A stretch of 64,000 nucleotides of DNA from positions 15,650,720 to 15,714,719 of the forward strand of contig JANAVB010016199.1 of assembly GCA_029216955.1 (NCBI GenBank), in the 5' to 3' direction. A program made the translations under genes and the position numbers. This stretch comes from Iris pallida (Eukaryota > Streptophyta > Magnoliopsida > Asparagales > Iridaceae). Shown here one piece after another: positions 48,807 to 59,140 of the stretch. The notes below the pieces were generated by a model. It saw nothing but the letters and a program-made list of their open reading frames with translations. It was not told where the DNA came from and searched no databases. Position 1 is the first letter of the stretch, and each line of letters opens with the position of its first letter.

Positions 48807-49133
48807 CTAACACTTAAACCAATTAAACAATCTCGCTTTCCTACTCTCATTCATTATGGTCGCAACTTAAACATACATTTCGTCGTGCTTCATCTAAATC
48901 CAGGCCTCTATAATTCTTTATCTCCTGGCATAACAAAATTTTACAAGCATCAAAAATAAATGAATATATGATTGCAAAACATGGCTTTTACATTCACTTG
49001 CTATAACAGGATTTTTGTAATTCATAACACAAATAAGACAATGAACCAACTCAAAACCAATTTATTTGGATATATCTGACATTGACACTTCTGCAGCAAA
49101 CATTCCTCCAGTATAGGTGATGCTTACTGTTTT
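48807..49133. other. Intergenic, no gene
   Basis: I see no coding, RNA or transposon signal here. Confidence 0.5.
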
Positions 49134-49260
49134 CAGCCTCAGGCCTAGAAATGTCCCTGTTTTCAGCCTCAGGCTGTTTCTACAACTTGAAGCTGCATCC
49201 TCCAGGACACAAGCAACAAGCCTTACATTGCGCTAGGAAGCGACCTCCATTTGGGAGCTT
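49134..49260 (-). mobile_element. SINE, Au-like, degenerate
   Basis: The minus strand reads AGCGCAATGTAAGGCTTG (A-box region), then CTTGTGTCCTGGAGG, then a B-box-like GCAGCTTCAAGTTG, then GAAACAGCC. This is the order and wording of the widespread plant Au SINE 5' half as I remember it. The ORF on the plus strand here is incidental. Confidence 0.6.
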
Positions 49261-49289
49261 CTATGTCAAAATACAAGTTTTAGTAAAAC

Positions 49290-49360
49290 CGACAACATAC
49301 AACAACAAAGACTTAATTCCAAACTATTGGGGATAGGCTATCTGAATCCTTTTCTTCCAT
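49290..49360 (+). repeat. Dispersed-repeat tail motif
   Basis: ACAACAACAAAGACTTAAT followed by CCAAACTATTGGGGATAGGC resembles the common plant repeat wording 'acaacaacaaagcctta...ggggtcggct'. I cannot assign a family. Confidence 0.35.
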
Positions 49361-49948
49361 TTAGATATGATAAGTACCATTTCCTATGTAACATTAACAA
49401 ACATTGTATCCTTTTTTTTAATGAAACCAACTCCTAAAAAACAAATTATGATCCTTCAATAAACCCCGGATTGGCATTACCAAACTCTAATAAAACAAGC
49501 TAGATATACTCAAAATTAATAGCCAAATAATGTTTCAGTTTCAAATATATATGTTTTCAATAGTTAAAATTTCCATACTAAGAATTAGCAGTCATTAGCC
49601 ATTCAAAGTTATAGGTCATCTTTCCATAAAAATGTTAATAGTTATAACAAATATAACTAAGACTGTGAACATGGGTCCCAAATGTGGGTAAATAGGAGAC
49701 ACCAAAAGGATCAGATATCTAGTTTCCATACAGGTATTTGCTGATCTGTGTCATGCCAATTAGGAAGAAGCACAGACTCCCGAAAATCTGCACATGTAAG
49801 CGTCGCTTCGGACACGACACGGGCACTCTAGGACACCCAGAAATTGTGGCCGTGTGTCCATGCCACGCGCTTCCAAACTGAGTGGTATTCATGTTCGTGC
49901 AACAATCGGCCACCATTCAAGAGGCTGGCTGGCTAGCCCCTGCTCCCT
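49361..49948. other. Intergenic, no gene
   Basis: AT-rich to about 49720, then more GC-rich. Nothing recognisable is seen. Confidence 0.45.
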
Positions 49949-50280
49949 ATTGCACATTCCTCCACTCCAAATCCACAGATTTCAGTACGAACTCCCCTCA
50001 AAATGAACATACTGCTACAATCCACCAAATAAAAACAACTGAAACATCTAATTCGGCAAATAGTGACAGGAAAAGCCAATACCCAACATGCAAAACTGCA
50101 GTAAAGTTGCATTTTTTTCCCCCTTCAACAGGAATGGCAATATGTTGGATGAACTTGAACTGCTCTCAAAATTGCATTTTTTTTGCAATTTTTTACTGCA
50201 AGAATGCAGTAAAGTTGCAATTTTCTTTTCTTCAACAGGAATGGCAATAAGTTGGATGAACTTGAACTGCTCTCGAAATG
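49949..50280 (+). repeat. Left copy of a direct repeat flanking the MULE, with an internal tandem duplication
   Basis: From ATTGCACATTCCTCCACTCC through CTCCCCTCAAAATG to GCAGTAAAGTTGCAATTTTC and GGCAAT it matches 58103-58300 in the same orientation, about 70-80% by eye. Within it a segment of about 110 bp is tandemly duplicated (GCAGTAAAGTTGCA...GTTGGATGAACTTGAACTGC at about 50097-50180 and again at 50207-50280). Confidence 0.75.
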
Positions 50281-50291
50281 GTGAAAAAAAA

Positions 50292-50334
50292 GGCTTTTTA
50301 TATGGACACAACCAAATCTTATCAAGGCTAGCCC
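50292..50334 (+). repeat. MULE left terminal inverted repeat (outer 43 bp)
   Basis: Pairs with 58050-58092 read on the other strand, with four mismatches. Confidence 0.88.
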
Positions 50335-50591
50335 GGATTGTGGCTAGCCCAAATTTTTTTCTTTTGAAAAAGGCTAGCCCAATATTTTGATTGGGGTTGT
50401 CCCAAATTTCCCTCCTCCCCCCAAACCCATCTGAACTTCTCAACTTCTCTCTCTTCCATCTGAACTCCTCTCTCTTCCAAAACCGTCACCCCCCTCACCC
50501 GTCTCTCTCTTCCACTCCATCTCCTCCGACTCACTCGAAGCAAGGTCGTCGACTTCTCGTCCGCCCTCCTCCTCTTTTCCGAACAAGAGCA

Positions 50592-53326
50592 ATGGCACCG
50601 AAAACTTCCTCGCAAACAAGGTACCCATTGTTTCTTAAATTTTTTCTATCCGAAACCCTAGAATTAATCTCGTGTGCAGTATGTTTCATTCATTGTTTTA
50701 ATTGCAAGTATTTCGATGGAAATTAAAGTCTTTTAAATCAAAATAGCACTCACGAACATAGGAGAATGTCTGTGTCGACGTGGACTGCCCGTTCTTCTAG
50801 CAGTCCAATCCTTAACGTGGACTGCCAGAAGAATGGGCAGTCCGCAGTTACACAGGCTATGACTTGGACTGCCCAACTCTCTGGCAGTCCAACATACAGA
50901 CTGGACTGCCAGAAGAATGGACAGTCCAAGTCACAGCATATGTAACTTTGGACTGCCCATTCTTCTGGCAGTCCAACATAGAAACTGGACTGCCAGAAGA
51001 ATGGGCAGTCCAAAGTTACACATGTTGTGACTTGGACTGCCCATTCTTCTGGCAGTCCAACTTTCAGTCTGGACTGTCAGAGAGTTGGACAGTCCAAAAC
51101 TAAACATTCTCTGACCTGGACGATTGTTGGGCAGTCCATAGTTATACATTTTAATATCTAATTAAGATTAAATATTAGTCATGAGAAGAAGAGAAAGGAG
51201 AAGGACGTTGAGGCCGGGCCTGAAAGAAAACGTCCTACAGCATCAGATCGCAAGGCGCGTGCAGCTGGTAGAGTTCTTGATAAAGCGCTAACAATCAAAG
51301 AACCAGAACCAGTCTCACAGATAAGGACCCGTGGAACGAAACATGTTGCAAGTCGTTTGAAGAAGTCGGTGAATCGTCGTGATGATTCATCTTCTGATGA
51401 TGATGTACCCGTTGCTCGAAAGAGAGGTGACGATGGATCCGGTCAATCCGGTCCTTCTCCTGCAGTCGAGGAAACGGAAGATACTGGCCCAATTGGTTGC
51501 TAGATATTGACGTCAATCGAGAACCACATTTCTTATCAGATCTGGAAGGATCCGGTTAGTTGATTACCTTAAATATAGAATAATTATTCAAAAAAAATAC
51601 TTGTACTCAATATCGAAAGTTTTTTTTTAGTTTTTTTATTTGCAGAAAAGCTCGCGCCTTTTGAGGGTAATAAACCATGAGAAGATGTGCAGTACGTGGG
51701 GATTTGACAAGTTGAAAGAGAGTGTGAAGGCAAAAATCACCCCCACCGGATTGCAAAATTTAGCAAAATACTCGTATCAGATATTGGACCACGCAATGAT
51801 ATCTGTGTTTGTGGAGCGTTGGCATCCAGAAACCAATAGTTTCCATTTCGCAGACGGAGAGTTGACAATCACCCTTGATGATGTGCACCACATTTTGGGG
51901 CTTAGAGTTGACGGTCGTCAAATAGCGATGGATTATTCTGAGGGTGACTTCAAGATGTATGATGAGCTGGTGGGACTGGTCGCCAATTCTCTTGGGGTTG
52001 AGACGGAGACTTTTGTCACCCTTCCCGAATTTAAGAAGTCATATGGAGTTCCGTTAAGTTTTTTGAAGAATACATTCTGTTCCGACGACTCCGACTCCGA
52101 CGATGCTAGTGACGACTCCGTGGCCCGGGCATACATACAGTTTATCCTAGGGGCCGTCGGCGTTACCGACAAGTCCGGGACCGCGATACATGCCAAATAT
52201 CTAAACAATCTTACGAACTTGAATACTGTGGATCAAGTATCATTCGGAAGTGGTATCCTAGCACATCTCTACCGCGAGCTTGGTGCTGCATCTCGAGTCG
52301 AGTCGAAGACAATAGCTGGTTGCCAGAATAATACCGTATAGTGTTTATAGGTAATATAAAATTCTTGCGATAACGATGACATTATTATATTTTACATTTA
52401 CAGGCGTGGATATACGAGCATTTTCCAACGCTGAAGAGGGCGACTCTTAATAGAGATTATGATGAGCAGATGCCTAGGATGTGTAAATGGAAGCTGGCTA
52501 AGATAGATACCAGACATTCACATACGTTGGCAACCCTATGTGTCGCTCTAGAAGATATGAAGGCGAAGGAGGTGAAACAATTTGCACTATTTAGAGACAT
52601 TAAGTTAAAGTAGCATTTACGTACTACTATAGTTTTTCACATTGATTAATAATTCCTTAAGTAATGATTACATATTGTAGATTATTTGGGATCCATATCG
52701 GGATATACGAAATACTACTCGTGCGGTGCAACCGGTTGCACTATTTAGAGGCCTGATATTTTGTCATGAAACTGAGGAGCCTCACATCCCAGACCGAGTG
52801 CTTCGTCAGTTTGGTTACGTACAGACTATCCCTAGCTCTTTAAAATTGAGGACTGCTGCCAAAGGAAAGAATGCAAGGACTTATGTCCCGCCGTACTACC
52901 CTTGAGGTTTTATGTTTTTCACTGAGTGGCAACGTCATGTTGTCGGTGAAACCATACGAACTCCGGCCGTGGAGATGTGGGATTGTAGTGAGGAGATGTC
53001 GGACATGGTATGATGTTGGATCCGGATAAGCGAAGTGCTAAAGTGCCGGTAGCAGCTCCTCTACCATCCAAGTCAGTATTATATGATGCACTGCAGAAGA
53101 TGGTAAGTGTCGGTAATCCAGTCTTGTATTGATGAGTATCAGTACCTAAAGTTATAATTTTTATTCGTGCATGCAGGCTTCGAAAGTTAAGAAGTTAGGG
53201 AAAAGTTTGATCATGTGCAAGGGCGAGAATTACAAAGATGTTGGCCTGCAGATGCAAAACATCACAGATGATTATCCATTTTTCGAAGAGGAGCGACGCA
53301 CGAAGAGGCGTCATGACCAAGAATGA
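50592..53326 (+). pseudogene. Plant mobile domain (PMD) gene carried by the MULE, partly decayed
   Basis: Proposed exons are 50592-50620 (MAPKTSSQT), 51179 to about 51555, 51646 to about 52341, 52404-52571, 52681-53102 and 53177-53326, with GT and AG borders at most joins. Exon 2 is basic and Ser/Asp-rich (KKRKEK, RRDDSSSDDD). Exon 3 holds the PMD core (SVFVERWHPETNSFHFADGE, LTITLDDVHHILGL) and an acidic DSDSDDASDD insert. Exon 5 has IIWDPYRD and HIPDRVLRQFGYVQTIP. The relatives MAIN and MAIL1 are nuclear proteins involved in gene expression and transposon silencing, and PMDs are also known inside transposons. Damage: a one-base loss near 51500 makes TAG at 51501-51503, exon 3's end is degraded, and TGA at about 52904 interrupts exon 5. 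Array 1 fills intron 1. Confidence 0.8.
50765..51141. repeat. Palindrome array 1 (about 9 units), in intron 1 of the PMD gene
   Basis: The unit is TGGACTGCC-N9-GGCAGTCCA, 27 bp. The core reads CATTCTTCT in one orientation and AGAAGAATG in the other, and successive units alternate. Two units have the variant core CAACTCTCT or AGAGAGTTG. Spacers alternate between about 10-12 bp and about 19-21 bp. The last unit is degraded. Each unit can fold as a 9-bp stem, and neighbouring opposite units can pair along their full length. Confidence 0.95.
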
Positions 53327-53329
53327 CTA

Positions 53330-53615
53330 TGTGATTTATAACACTTTACTGACTTTGTGACTATGTGACTTATTGACTATGCGTATCTGAATACTCTGTG
53401 ACTCTGTGTATGTGACGAGTATTTATGAGTATCTGAATACTCTGTGACTATGTGACTTATTGACTATGCTACTCTGTGACTCTTGTGACTATGTGACTAG
53501 TATTATTCGTGACTCTTGTGACTAATTGAGCTCAATAGAGAAAAGTTTTATTCGTGACTCTTGTGACTATATGAGTATCATTTTGTATCATTTTGACTGA
53601 ATGTTGCAGTATGGA
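53330..53615. repeat. Minisatellite of TGTGACTATGTGACTTATTG-type units
   Basis: A degenerate short repeat (GTGACT, TTATTGACTATG, GAGTATCTGAATACTCTG) follows the PMD stop codon. It grades into GAGTATCATTTTGTATC, which recurs inverted on the other side of array 2. Confidence 0.8.
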
Positions 53616-53636
53616 TGACTTATTGACTGAATGTTG

Positions 53637-54253
53637 CAATATGGACTGCCCAGGAAACTGGGCAGTCCAACTCACAGCAAGTATTGAGATGGACTGCCCA
53701 GTTTTCTGGCAGTCCACATCTAACTCAATACTTACTGTGAGATGGACTGCCCAGTTTCCTGGCGGTCCACATGTTAATGTAGACTGCCAGGAAACTGGGC
53801 AGTCCAACTCAATACTTGCTGTGAGTTGGACTGCCCAGTTTCCTGGCAGTCCACATTAACATGTGGACTGCCAGGAAACTGGACAGTCCAAATCAGAACT
53901 TGCTGTGTGTTGGACTGCCCGGGAAACTGGACAGTCCAACCCACAGCAAGTATTGAGTTGGACTGTCCAGTTTCCTGGCAGTCCACATACTCATATGGAC
54001 TGCCCAGTTTTCGGGCAGTCCAACTCACAGCAAGTATTGAGTTGGACTGCCCAGTTTCCTGGCAGTCTACATTAACATGTGGACTGCCAGGAAACTGGGC
54101 AGTCCAACTCACAGCAAGTATTGAGTTGGACTGCCCAGTTTTCTGGCAGTCCACATTAACATGTGGACTGCCAGAAAACTGGGCAGTCCATCTCACAGTA
54201 AGTATTGAGTTGGATGTGGACTGCCAGGAAACTGGGCAGTCCATATTGCAACA
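53637..54253. repeat. Palindrome array 2 (14 units), between the convergent genes
   Basis: Same arms as array 1; the core is CAGTTTCCT (or CAGTTTTCT) and its complement AGGAAACTG. Spacers are CATTAACATG-type (about 10 bp) or ACTCACAGCAAGTATTGAG-type (about 19 bp). The array is bounded by an inverted repeat, CTGAATGTTGCAATA at about 53624-53640 and its complement after 54238. Long predicted proteins here (repeating DCPVSWQST) are by-products of the repeat. Confidence 0.95.
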
Positions 54254-54578
54254 TTCAGTAAATAATGATACTAACGATCCAAAATGATACTCATAAATAC
54301 TTGTTGCATTAATCAATACTTGATAGAAAATGATACTCATGAATACTTGTTACATTTATCACTACTTGATAGAAAATGATACAAAATGATACTCATCCAT
54401 ATTGCAACATTCATATACATCATGATACTCATCCATATTGCAACATTCATATACAAAATGATCATCGTCTATACTTGTTACATTCTTCTATGCAAAATGA
54501 TACAAACTGTTACAAAATGTGATATATTGCAACGGTCTTCTATACAAAATGTGATATATTGCAACATTCTTCTATACA
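54254..54578. repeat. Degenerate short repeats downstream of array 2
   Basis: GATACTCAT, GAATACTTGTTAC and ATATTGCAACATTC recur several times up to the transposase stop codon. Part is the inverted partner of 53560-53640. Confidence 0.75.
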
Positions 54579-57500
54579 TCAGTTAATTAATACATCGTAG
54601 TGTCCCTCCGGCCTTGGTATAGGTTCCGCGTAATTCGTGATCTTCTTGTAAGCATTTATAGCATCGGTGTATGGTGCTACCCAGACGATCGATTCTTCCG
54701 GAGTATGTTTATACCAAACTGACGCAGGGGGAGGTATAGGAGAGTGACCGATCAACCGCGGGATAACGAAGTAATTTTTGTCGAGTCCAATGGTATGTAG
54801 ATTGGATATACTGTACTCTGTGGGAGGAGGGCACATTGGAAAGAATGTATTGTTGATGTTCTGGGAAAGAACGATAATTGGTAGCTTGTACTTGTTGGCG
54901 AATAGATATGCAGCAGATGGTACGTCCAAGTAATGTTCTGGTCCAGTGGTCTGGGTATCGCACGGAATGCTTGTCAACAATTCTCCAACATCTTCTTGGC
55001 CAAGTATTTTGCTGTAAAGTGGAAGACGAGACACCAACTCAGAATATAGCTCTGCTCTGACTTGTCTCCATCCGTCTTTGGGGGGGTAGCCTAGATGTCG
55101 TGCAAGCACATGAAATCCACAATAGTCGTCTTTCGGCACATCATCTATAGACCAAATATATTCCCGTATGGCGGGCAAAAAAGCACCAATGTACACATCA
55201 AGCGCTGTAACAACACTATTTTTCTGCATCTTTCTGTGAGTAGGGAGCTTGTTCATCCTCTTTGGAATAACTACACCTTCCACGCTTCTTTCAATATGCT
55301 CAAAGAGTGAGGGTTCTCGCTTAGTATCCTGGAGCTTCTTCTTATGTGTTCATTTTGGCGGTCTACCCTTCGGAGCAATGACAATAGATGGCTCATGTAT
55401 ATGACTACTTGTCGGATTGGCAAGTTCTTGGATTTTGAGCTCAATAGACCTCCTCTCAGGTTCTAGTGCGGCACACCATCTTGCATAAAGAAGTTTCATC
55501 TGTGGCATGGAAAAGAAATCATCATAAATGTCCACTATAGGCATGATCGACAGCTGTCTCCAACGTTGATCAACAACCACTAGTAGAATAGGTCTACATT
55601 GACGTCGATATTCGTTGATCTCGTGTGCACAAGGGAGGCCGAGACAAGTACGATATGTACAACCACATACTTCGGTATCGAAACCGACTGAATTCGCACG
55701 ACCAGTCTCATGAAGTAGTAAATTCAATGCAGAGTGGGACACTACATGGATTAAATCAGACAAGAGATGTTCTTTCTTATGTTGGTGCATCACAATATTG
55801 AGGCTCATCTCAAATGAAGCATTTATCTCGTTCACGGTCGAATTGGTCGTTTGATTGATTACTTCCCAAACTGACACAAAACCCCCGACCGATGAACGAA
55901 GATGTCTTTTCAGTCTTGAATGTGATCCTTCGGCACGGTTGGTAGTGGTCGTACCGTAATGTTTCACCGTATTCGTCCATGCCAAGACAAAATTTTCTTT
56001 ATGTGGATCAAGCCATGTGTCTTTGATATAAGATATACATGCCGGATTGCTCTTTTCCCACTGCTCTTTGAAGATGTACCATGCTGCATCGAAAGTTTCC
56101 TTAGTACTTGCTCGCCATACAAGGGTCCAATCTCTGTAGAATTCTTCGAAGCGTTCCATGTCGACTTTGCCATCTACTTTCTTGAACTTTATCTTGCATT
56201 GTGCTTGAATATTTTGATTTACATGCCAAGTGCATAATAATCTACGAGCATAAGGAAATACGATATCAATAGCATTCATCAATGCATATTTCCGGTCGGT
56301 GACAAAAACAGACGGCTCTCTCTGTCCAGTGTAAAGTGACTTCAACTTTTCTAAAGCCCATGTATAGTCCTCTACTGTTTCGTTCTTCATGAAACAAAAG
56401 GCAACTGAAAATGTTTTACCGGTAGAAGTGAACCCGACAATGTGAAAAAGAGGCATCTTGAATTTATTAGTCTTGTACGTGCAATCAATAACCAAGACAT
56501 CGGCGAAGGACCGTGCCAATTGTGTGCAATCCGGATGGGACCAAAACATAGAAATGACTTCATTGCTCTGCGGAAGTCTTCTATGGTATTCCACGTAATG
56601 ATTTTCGGCAAGTACCTTCAACACTTGCTGCATCGCCATTCTTCTTTTTAGAGTATTTGTTCTCGACCTAGCTAGTGCATTGTATATTGTCCTCAAACTA
56701 GACTTGTTCTTATCATTCTTCTCATGCAGCACGGAATAAATTTCTTTAGGACCAACTCCGGAAGTTGACAATTCTTTAACTAACTTTTTCTCATCGTCGT
56801 TCAATCTTCCAGCGTATGGATGACCAACAAGCGTGTCCGACACAGGATGATTGTGCATCCCATTCCTCACCACAACTGTCTACTTCTCGTCATTTTTGCA
56901 CCCCAATACTAACTTGAATGGAAAACCACATTTCCTTGTCCCTGCCGCTTTCTTCGGAGTTTTTATTACGAGAAGTTCATCTTTTTTACGATGATCCCTA
57001 TACTGCCTACCTCTTTCACAACCAAGATCTACAGTTTTTCGATTCGGCCGGTACCGTAACGACCTTGAAATGACAAGGATTGTCTTTGATCGCCTTCCAA
57101 CTTCTCTGCACCATTCTAATGCTTCGTCGTAAGATTCAAAAACCATATCCGTCGAGAATATAGTCCTCATATCAAGGTACATAGGAAATGGGGTGCCCTA
57201 CAATAAATTTCTGATTTTTTTAATAACTAAATCAACGACAAGTGCAAAGACAATATCCAATTCAGGACTCGCATTGTAGTTAAACTAGACTGCCAGAAAT
57301 TCTGACAGTCCTAAGTGGTTGATGGACTGCCAGAAAGTGTGGCAATCCAGTTGAATAGGGTATGAACACTTGGACTGCCACACTTTCTGGCAGTCCATAC
57401 TACTTTATGGACTGCCAGGAAGTGTGGCAGTCTAGGTGTTCATACCCTATTCAACTGGACTGTCACACTTTCTGGCAGTCCATAGTACTTTATGGACTGC

Positions 57501-57734
57501 CAGAAAGTGTAACAATCCAGTGGAGCAGAAGATTAACTTCTGGACTGCCTCACTCTCTGGCAGTCCACCAAGTACATGGGACTGCCTGAATGTGTGGCAG
57601 TCCAAATGTCGACTACGAATTGGTTCCACGTAAGTAGGTCGGGGACCTACCGAAACTTCTTCCGAGAAAATATTGTGTTCTTCGGAAGGACCAGATTGAT
57701 CGATTGCTACATTTAACGTTCCTATTTCTTTCAT
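54579..57734 (-). pseudogene. FAR1-type MULE transposase with C-terminal OTU domain (two in-frame stops)
   Basis: Exon 1 is 57734-57651 (28 codons from MKEIGTLN), with donor TCG|GTAGGT; exon 2 runs from 57197 (after TTGTAG) to 54579. Both are phase 0. Exon 2 is one frame of about 870 codons broken only by TAG at 56880-56882 and TGA at 55350-55352. Domains in order: FAR1 zinc-binding region (FESYDEALEWC, RKCGFPFKL, NGMHNHP); MULE core with the acidic motifs in DVLVIDCTYKTNKF, VFVTDRKYALMNAI and TTTTNRAEGSHSRL; SWIM finger (CGC...CAH, about 55670-55615); AT-hook-like KGRPPK; and an OTU-like protease (DDYCGFHVLARHLG, IPPPASVWYKH). In OTU enzymes the later motif is usually NHFV; here it is KNYFV, so the catalytic His seems absent. 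Array 3 lies in intron 1. Confidence 0.9.
57276..57608. repeat. Palindrome array 3 (8 units), in intron 1 of the transposase gene
   Basis: Same arms; the core is ACACTTTCT and its complement AGAAAGTGT. The first unit and the last two have diverged cores. Spacers alternate between about 10 bp (TACTACTTTA) and about 21 bp (GTTGAATAGGGTATGAACACT-like). It lies within the 57198-57650 intron on the minus strand. Confidence 0.95.
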
Positions 57735-58049
57735 ATTTCCTACATTATGATAACACCTTCAATAATTAGGAATGAACAAATTTTAAAACAAATAGTGTCA
57801 TCTAGTAGTCGAAATTATACCGAGTACTAGGAATATTCGTTGATAATTATTCTACGTTTGAAGACAAGAAGATTGAGCGGGGGACAAGAAGAATATTCTA
57901 GGGTTCTTGGTTCTTGGAAAAGTGGGAATGAAACTTTGGAGAAGAAGAAGACAAAAGGAAAAAAATTCTTTTTCACTTTTATACTACAAAGTGGGATAGC
58001 CATGATAACTTTTTCCAATGGCAAACTTGTAGATAAACCAAAAAAAAAT

Positions 58050-58092
58050 GGGCTAGCCTTGATAACAATTGGATGTGCCCATATAAAAAGCC
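58050..58092 (-). repeat. MULE right terminal inverted repeat (outer 43 bp)
   Basis: The minus strand reads GGCTTTTTATATGGGCAC and ends AAGGCTAGCCC, matching 50292-50334 at 39 of 43 positions. Confidence 0.88.
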
Positions 58093-58100
58093 AAAAAAAA

Positions 58101-58300
58101 ACATTGCACATTTCTTCACTCTAATCCATAAATTTAAGTAGTATCTCCCCTCAAAATGCGCACACACTGCTATGATCTCCCAAATACTAACAACAGGAAC
58201 ATCTAAGAAAACACAAATAATGTGGCAACAATCAACATACACAAAAAAATGTAGTAAAGGTGCAATTTTCTAAAGAGAAAAACAACATATATGGCAATGG
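58101..58300 (+). repeat. Right copy of the direct repeat flanking the MULE
   Basis: Begins ACATTGCACATTTCTTCACTC immediately after the A-rich MULE border and matches 49949-50280 in the same orientation, including CTCCCCTCAAAATG and AGTAAAGGTGCAATTTTC. Confidence 0.72.
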
Positions 58301-59132
58301 TGGTGAGCACACAGTCATCAAGACCCAGTACGTAGAAGCTAGAGAGGAGCAAGAAAGTCGACATCTTTGGAGCATCCAAAGAAGAAAAAATGGAATGGAT
58401 CGGAAAAAAAAAAATCACATACCTATAAGAAAGAAGTAAGGAGTGGAGATTGGAGAATGATGGCCGAAGAGTCCGAGTCCTTTTTACTTTCTTAGGGACG
58501 ACAAACGAAGAAGCTTGGGGTGCGGTGTGATGTCCCCTCGGGGCCTCGGAATCACCAAAACTGTACCGCTGCTACAGTAGCGTACGGTTTGAAGGACCGG
58601 AGATTGACGCCAATGTACTTGGTCTGGTCAAACCGATTCAATTGGATTAATATAAGTTGTCCAAATTCGATAAAGAAAATTGTATTTACAATTAGCTTCT
58701 TAAAAAAAAATAATGACACAACATTGACTTAGTTAGAAAAAGCTACCGATTTACGGGTCAAATATTCGAACCGTCCGATCTGATTTTTAAAGCACTGTCA
58801 ATACCAATTAAACACCTAACAAAGGAATTGCATTATATATTCAAAAGTTACCTAATATATTATATTGAGCAAACGACGGATTCCTTGATTGGTTTCATTA
58901 ATTTCTTTTGAAAAATTACACTTTACATTGATTTTTCTTTTCGATGCTTTAAATGCAAAAAAAAATGGAAAGAAAAGTGAATACTTTTCCATCCGGATGA
59001 ACAATTATAATCGCTCTCCACTATTTATGTCTACCATGCAACGAATGTATAATGGTGATTCGACCATATGTTTTGGACTTTCATGATGGTCACCAAATGT
59101 ACCTAAACTAGAGACGTCGTATGTGCCGAGGA
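58301..59132. other. Intergenic, no gene
   Basis: AT-rich with A runs. No protein domain, RNA gene or transposon end is seen. Confidence 0.5.
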
Positions 59133-59140
59133 TAGCCGGC

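Larger units (their letters stand above)
50292..58092. mobile_element. Mutator-like element (MULE), 7.8 kb, two genes and three palindrome arrays
   Basis: The inverted ends start GGCTTTTTATATGG on both sides. The outer 43 bp match at 39 positions, ending AAGGCTAGCCC, with weaker likeness further in (a second GGCTAGCCC near 50372-50380). The flanks GAAAAAAAA (50283-50291) and AAAAAAAAA (58093-58101) are compatible with a 9-bp MULE target duplication but are too simple to prove it. Inside are a plant mobile domain gene on the plus strand, a FAR1-MULE transposase gene on the minus strand converging on it, and three arrays of a 27-bp palindrome. Confidence 0.88.

Noticed and set aside
50391..50726. 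Serine/proline-rich ORF at the left MULE end
   Set aside because: Overlaps the inverted repeat and 5' leader of the PMD gene; the ATG at 50592 with a splice donor at 50621 explains the coding part better.
50765..51141. CRISPR-like array
   Set aside because: Plant nuclear context; the spacers are themselves repeated and alternate, units alternate in orientation, and there are no cas genes.
53593..54340. Proteins with repeating DCPVSWQST and similar
   Set aside because: Open frames on both strands are a by-product of the 27-bp palindrome and its spacers; no real protein pattern is seen.
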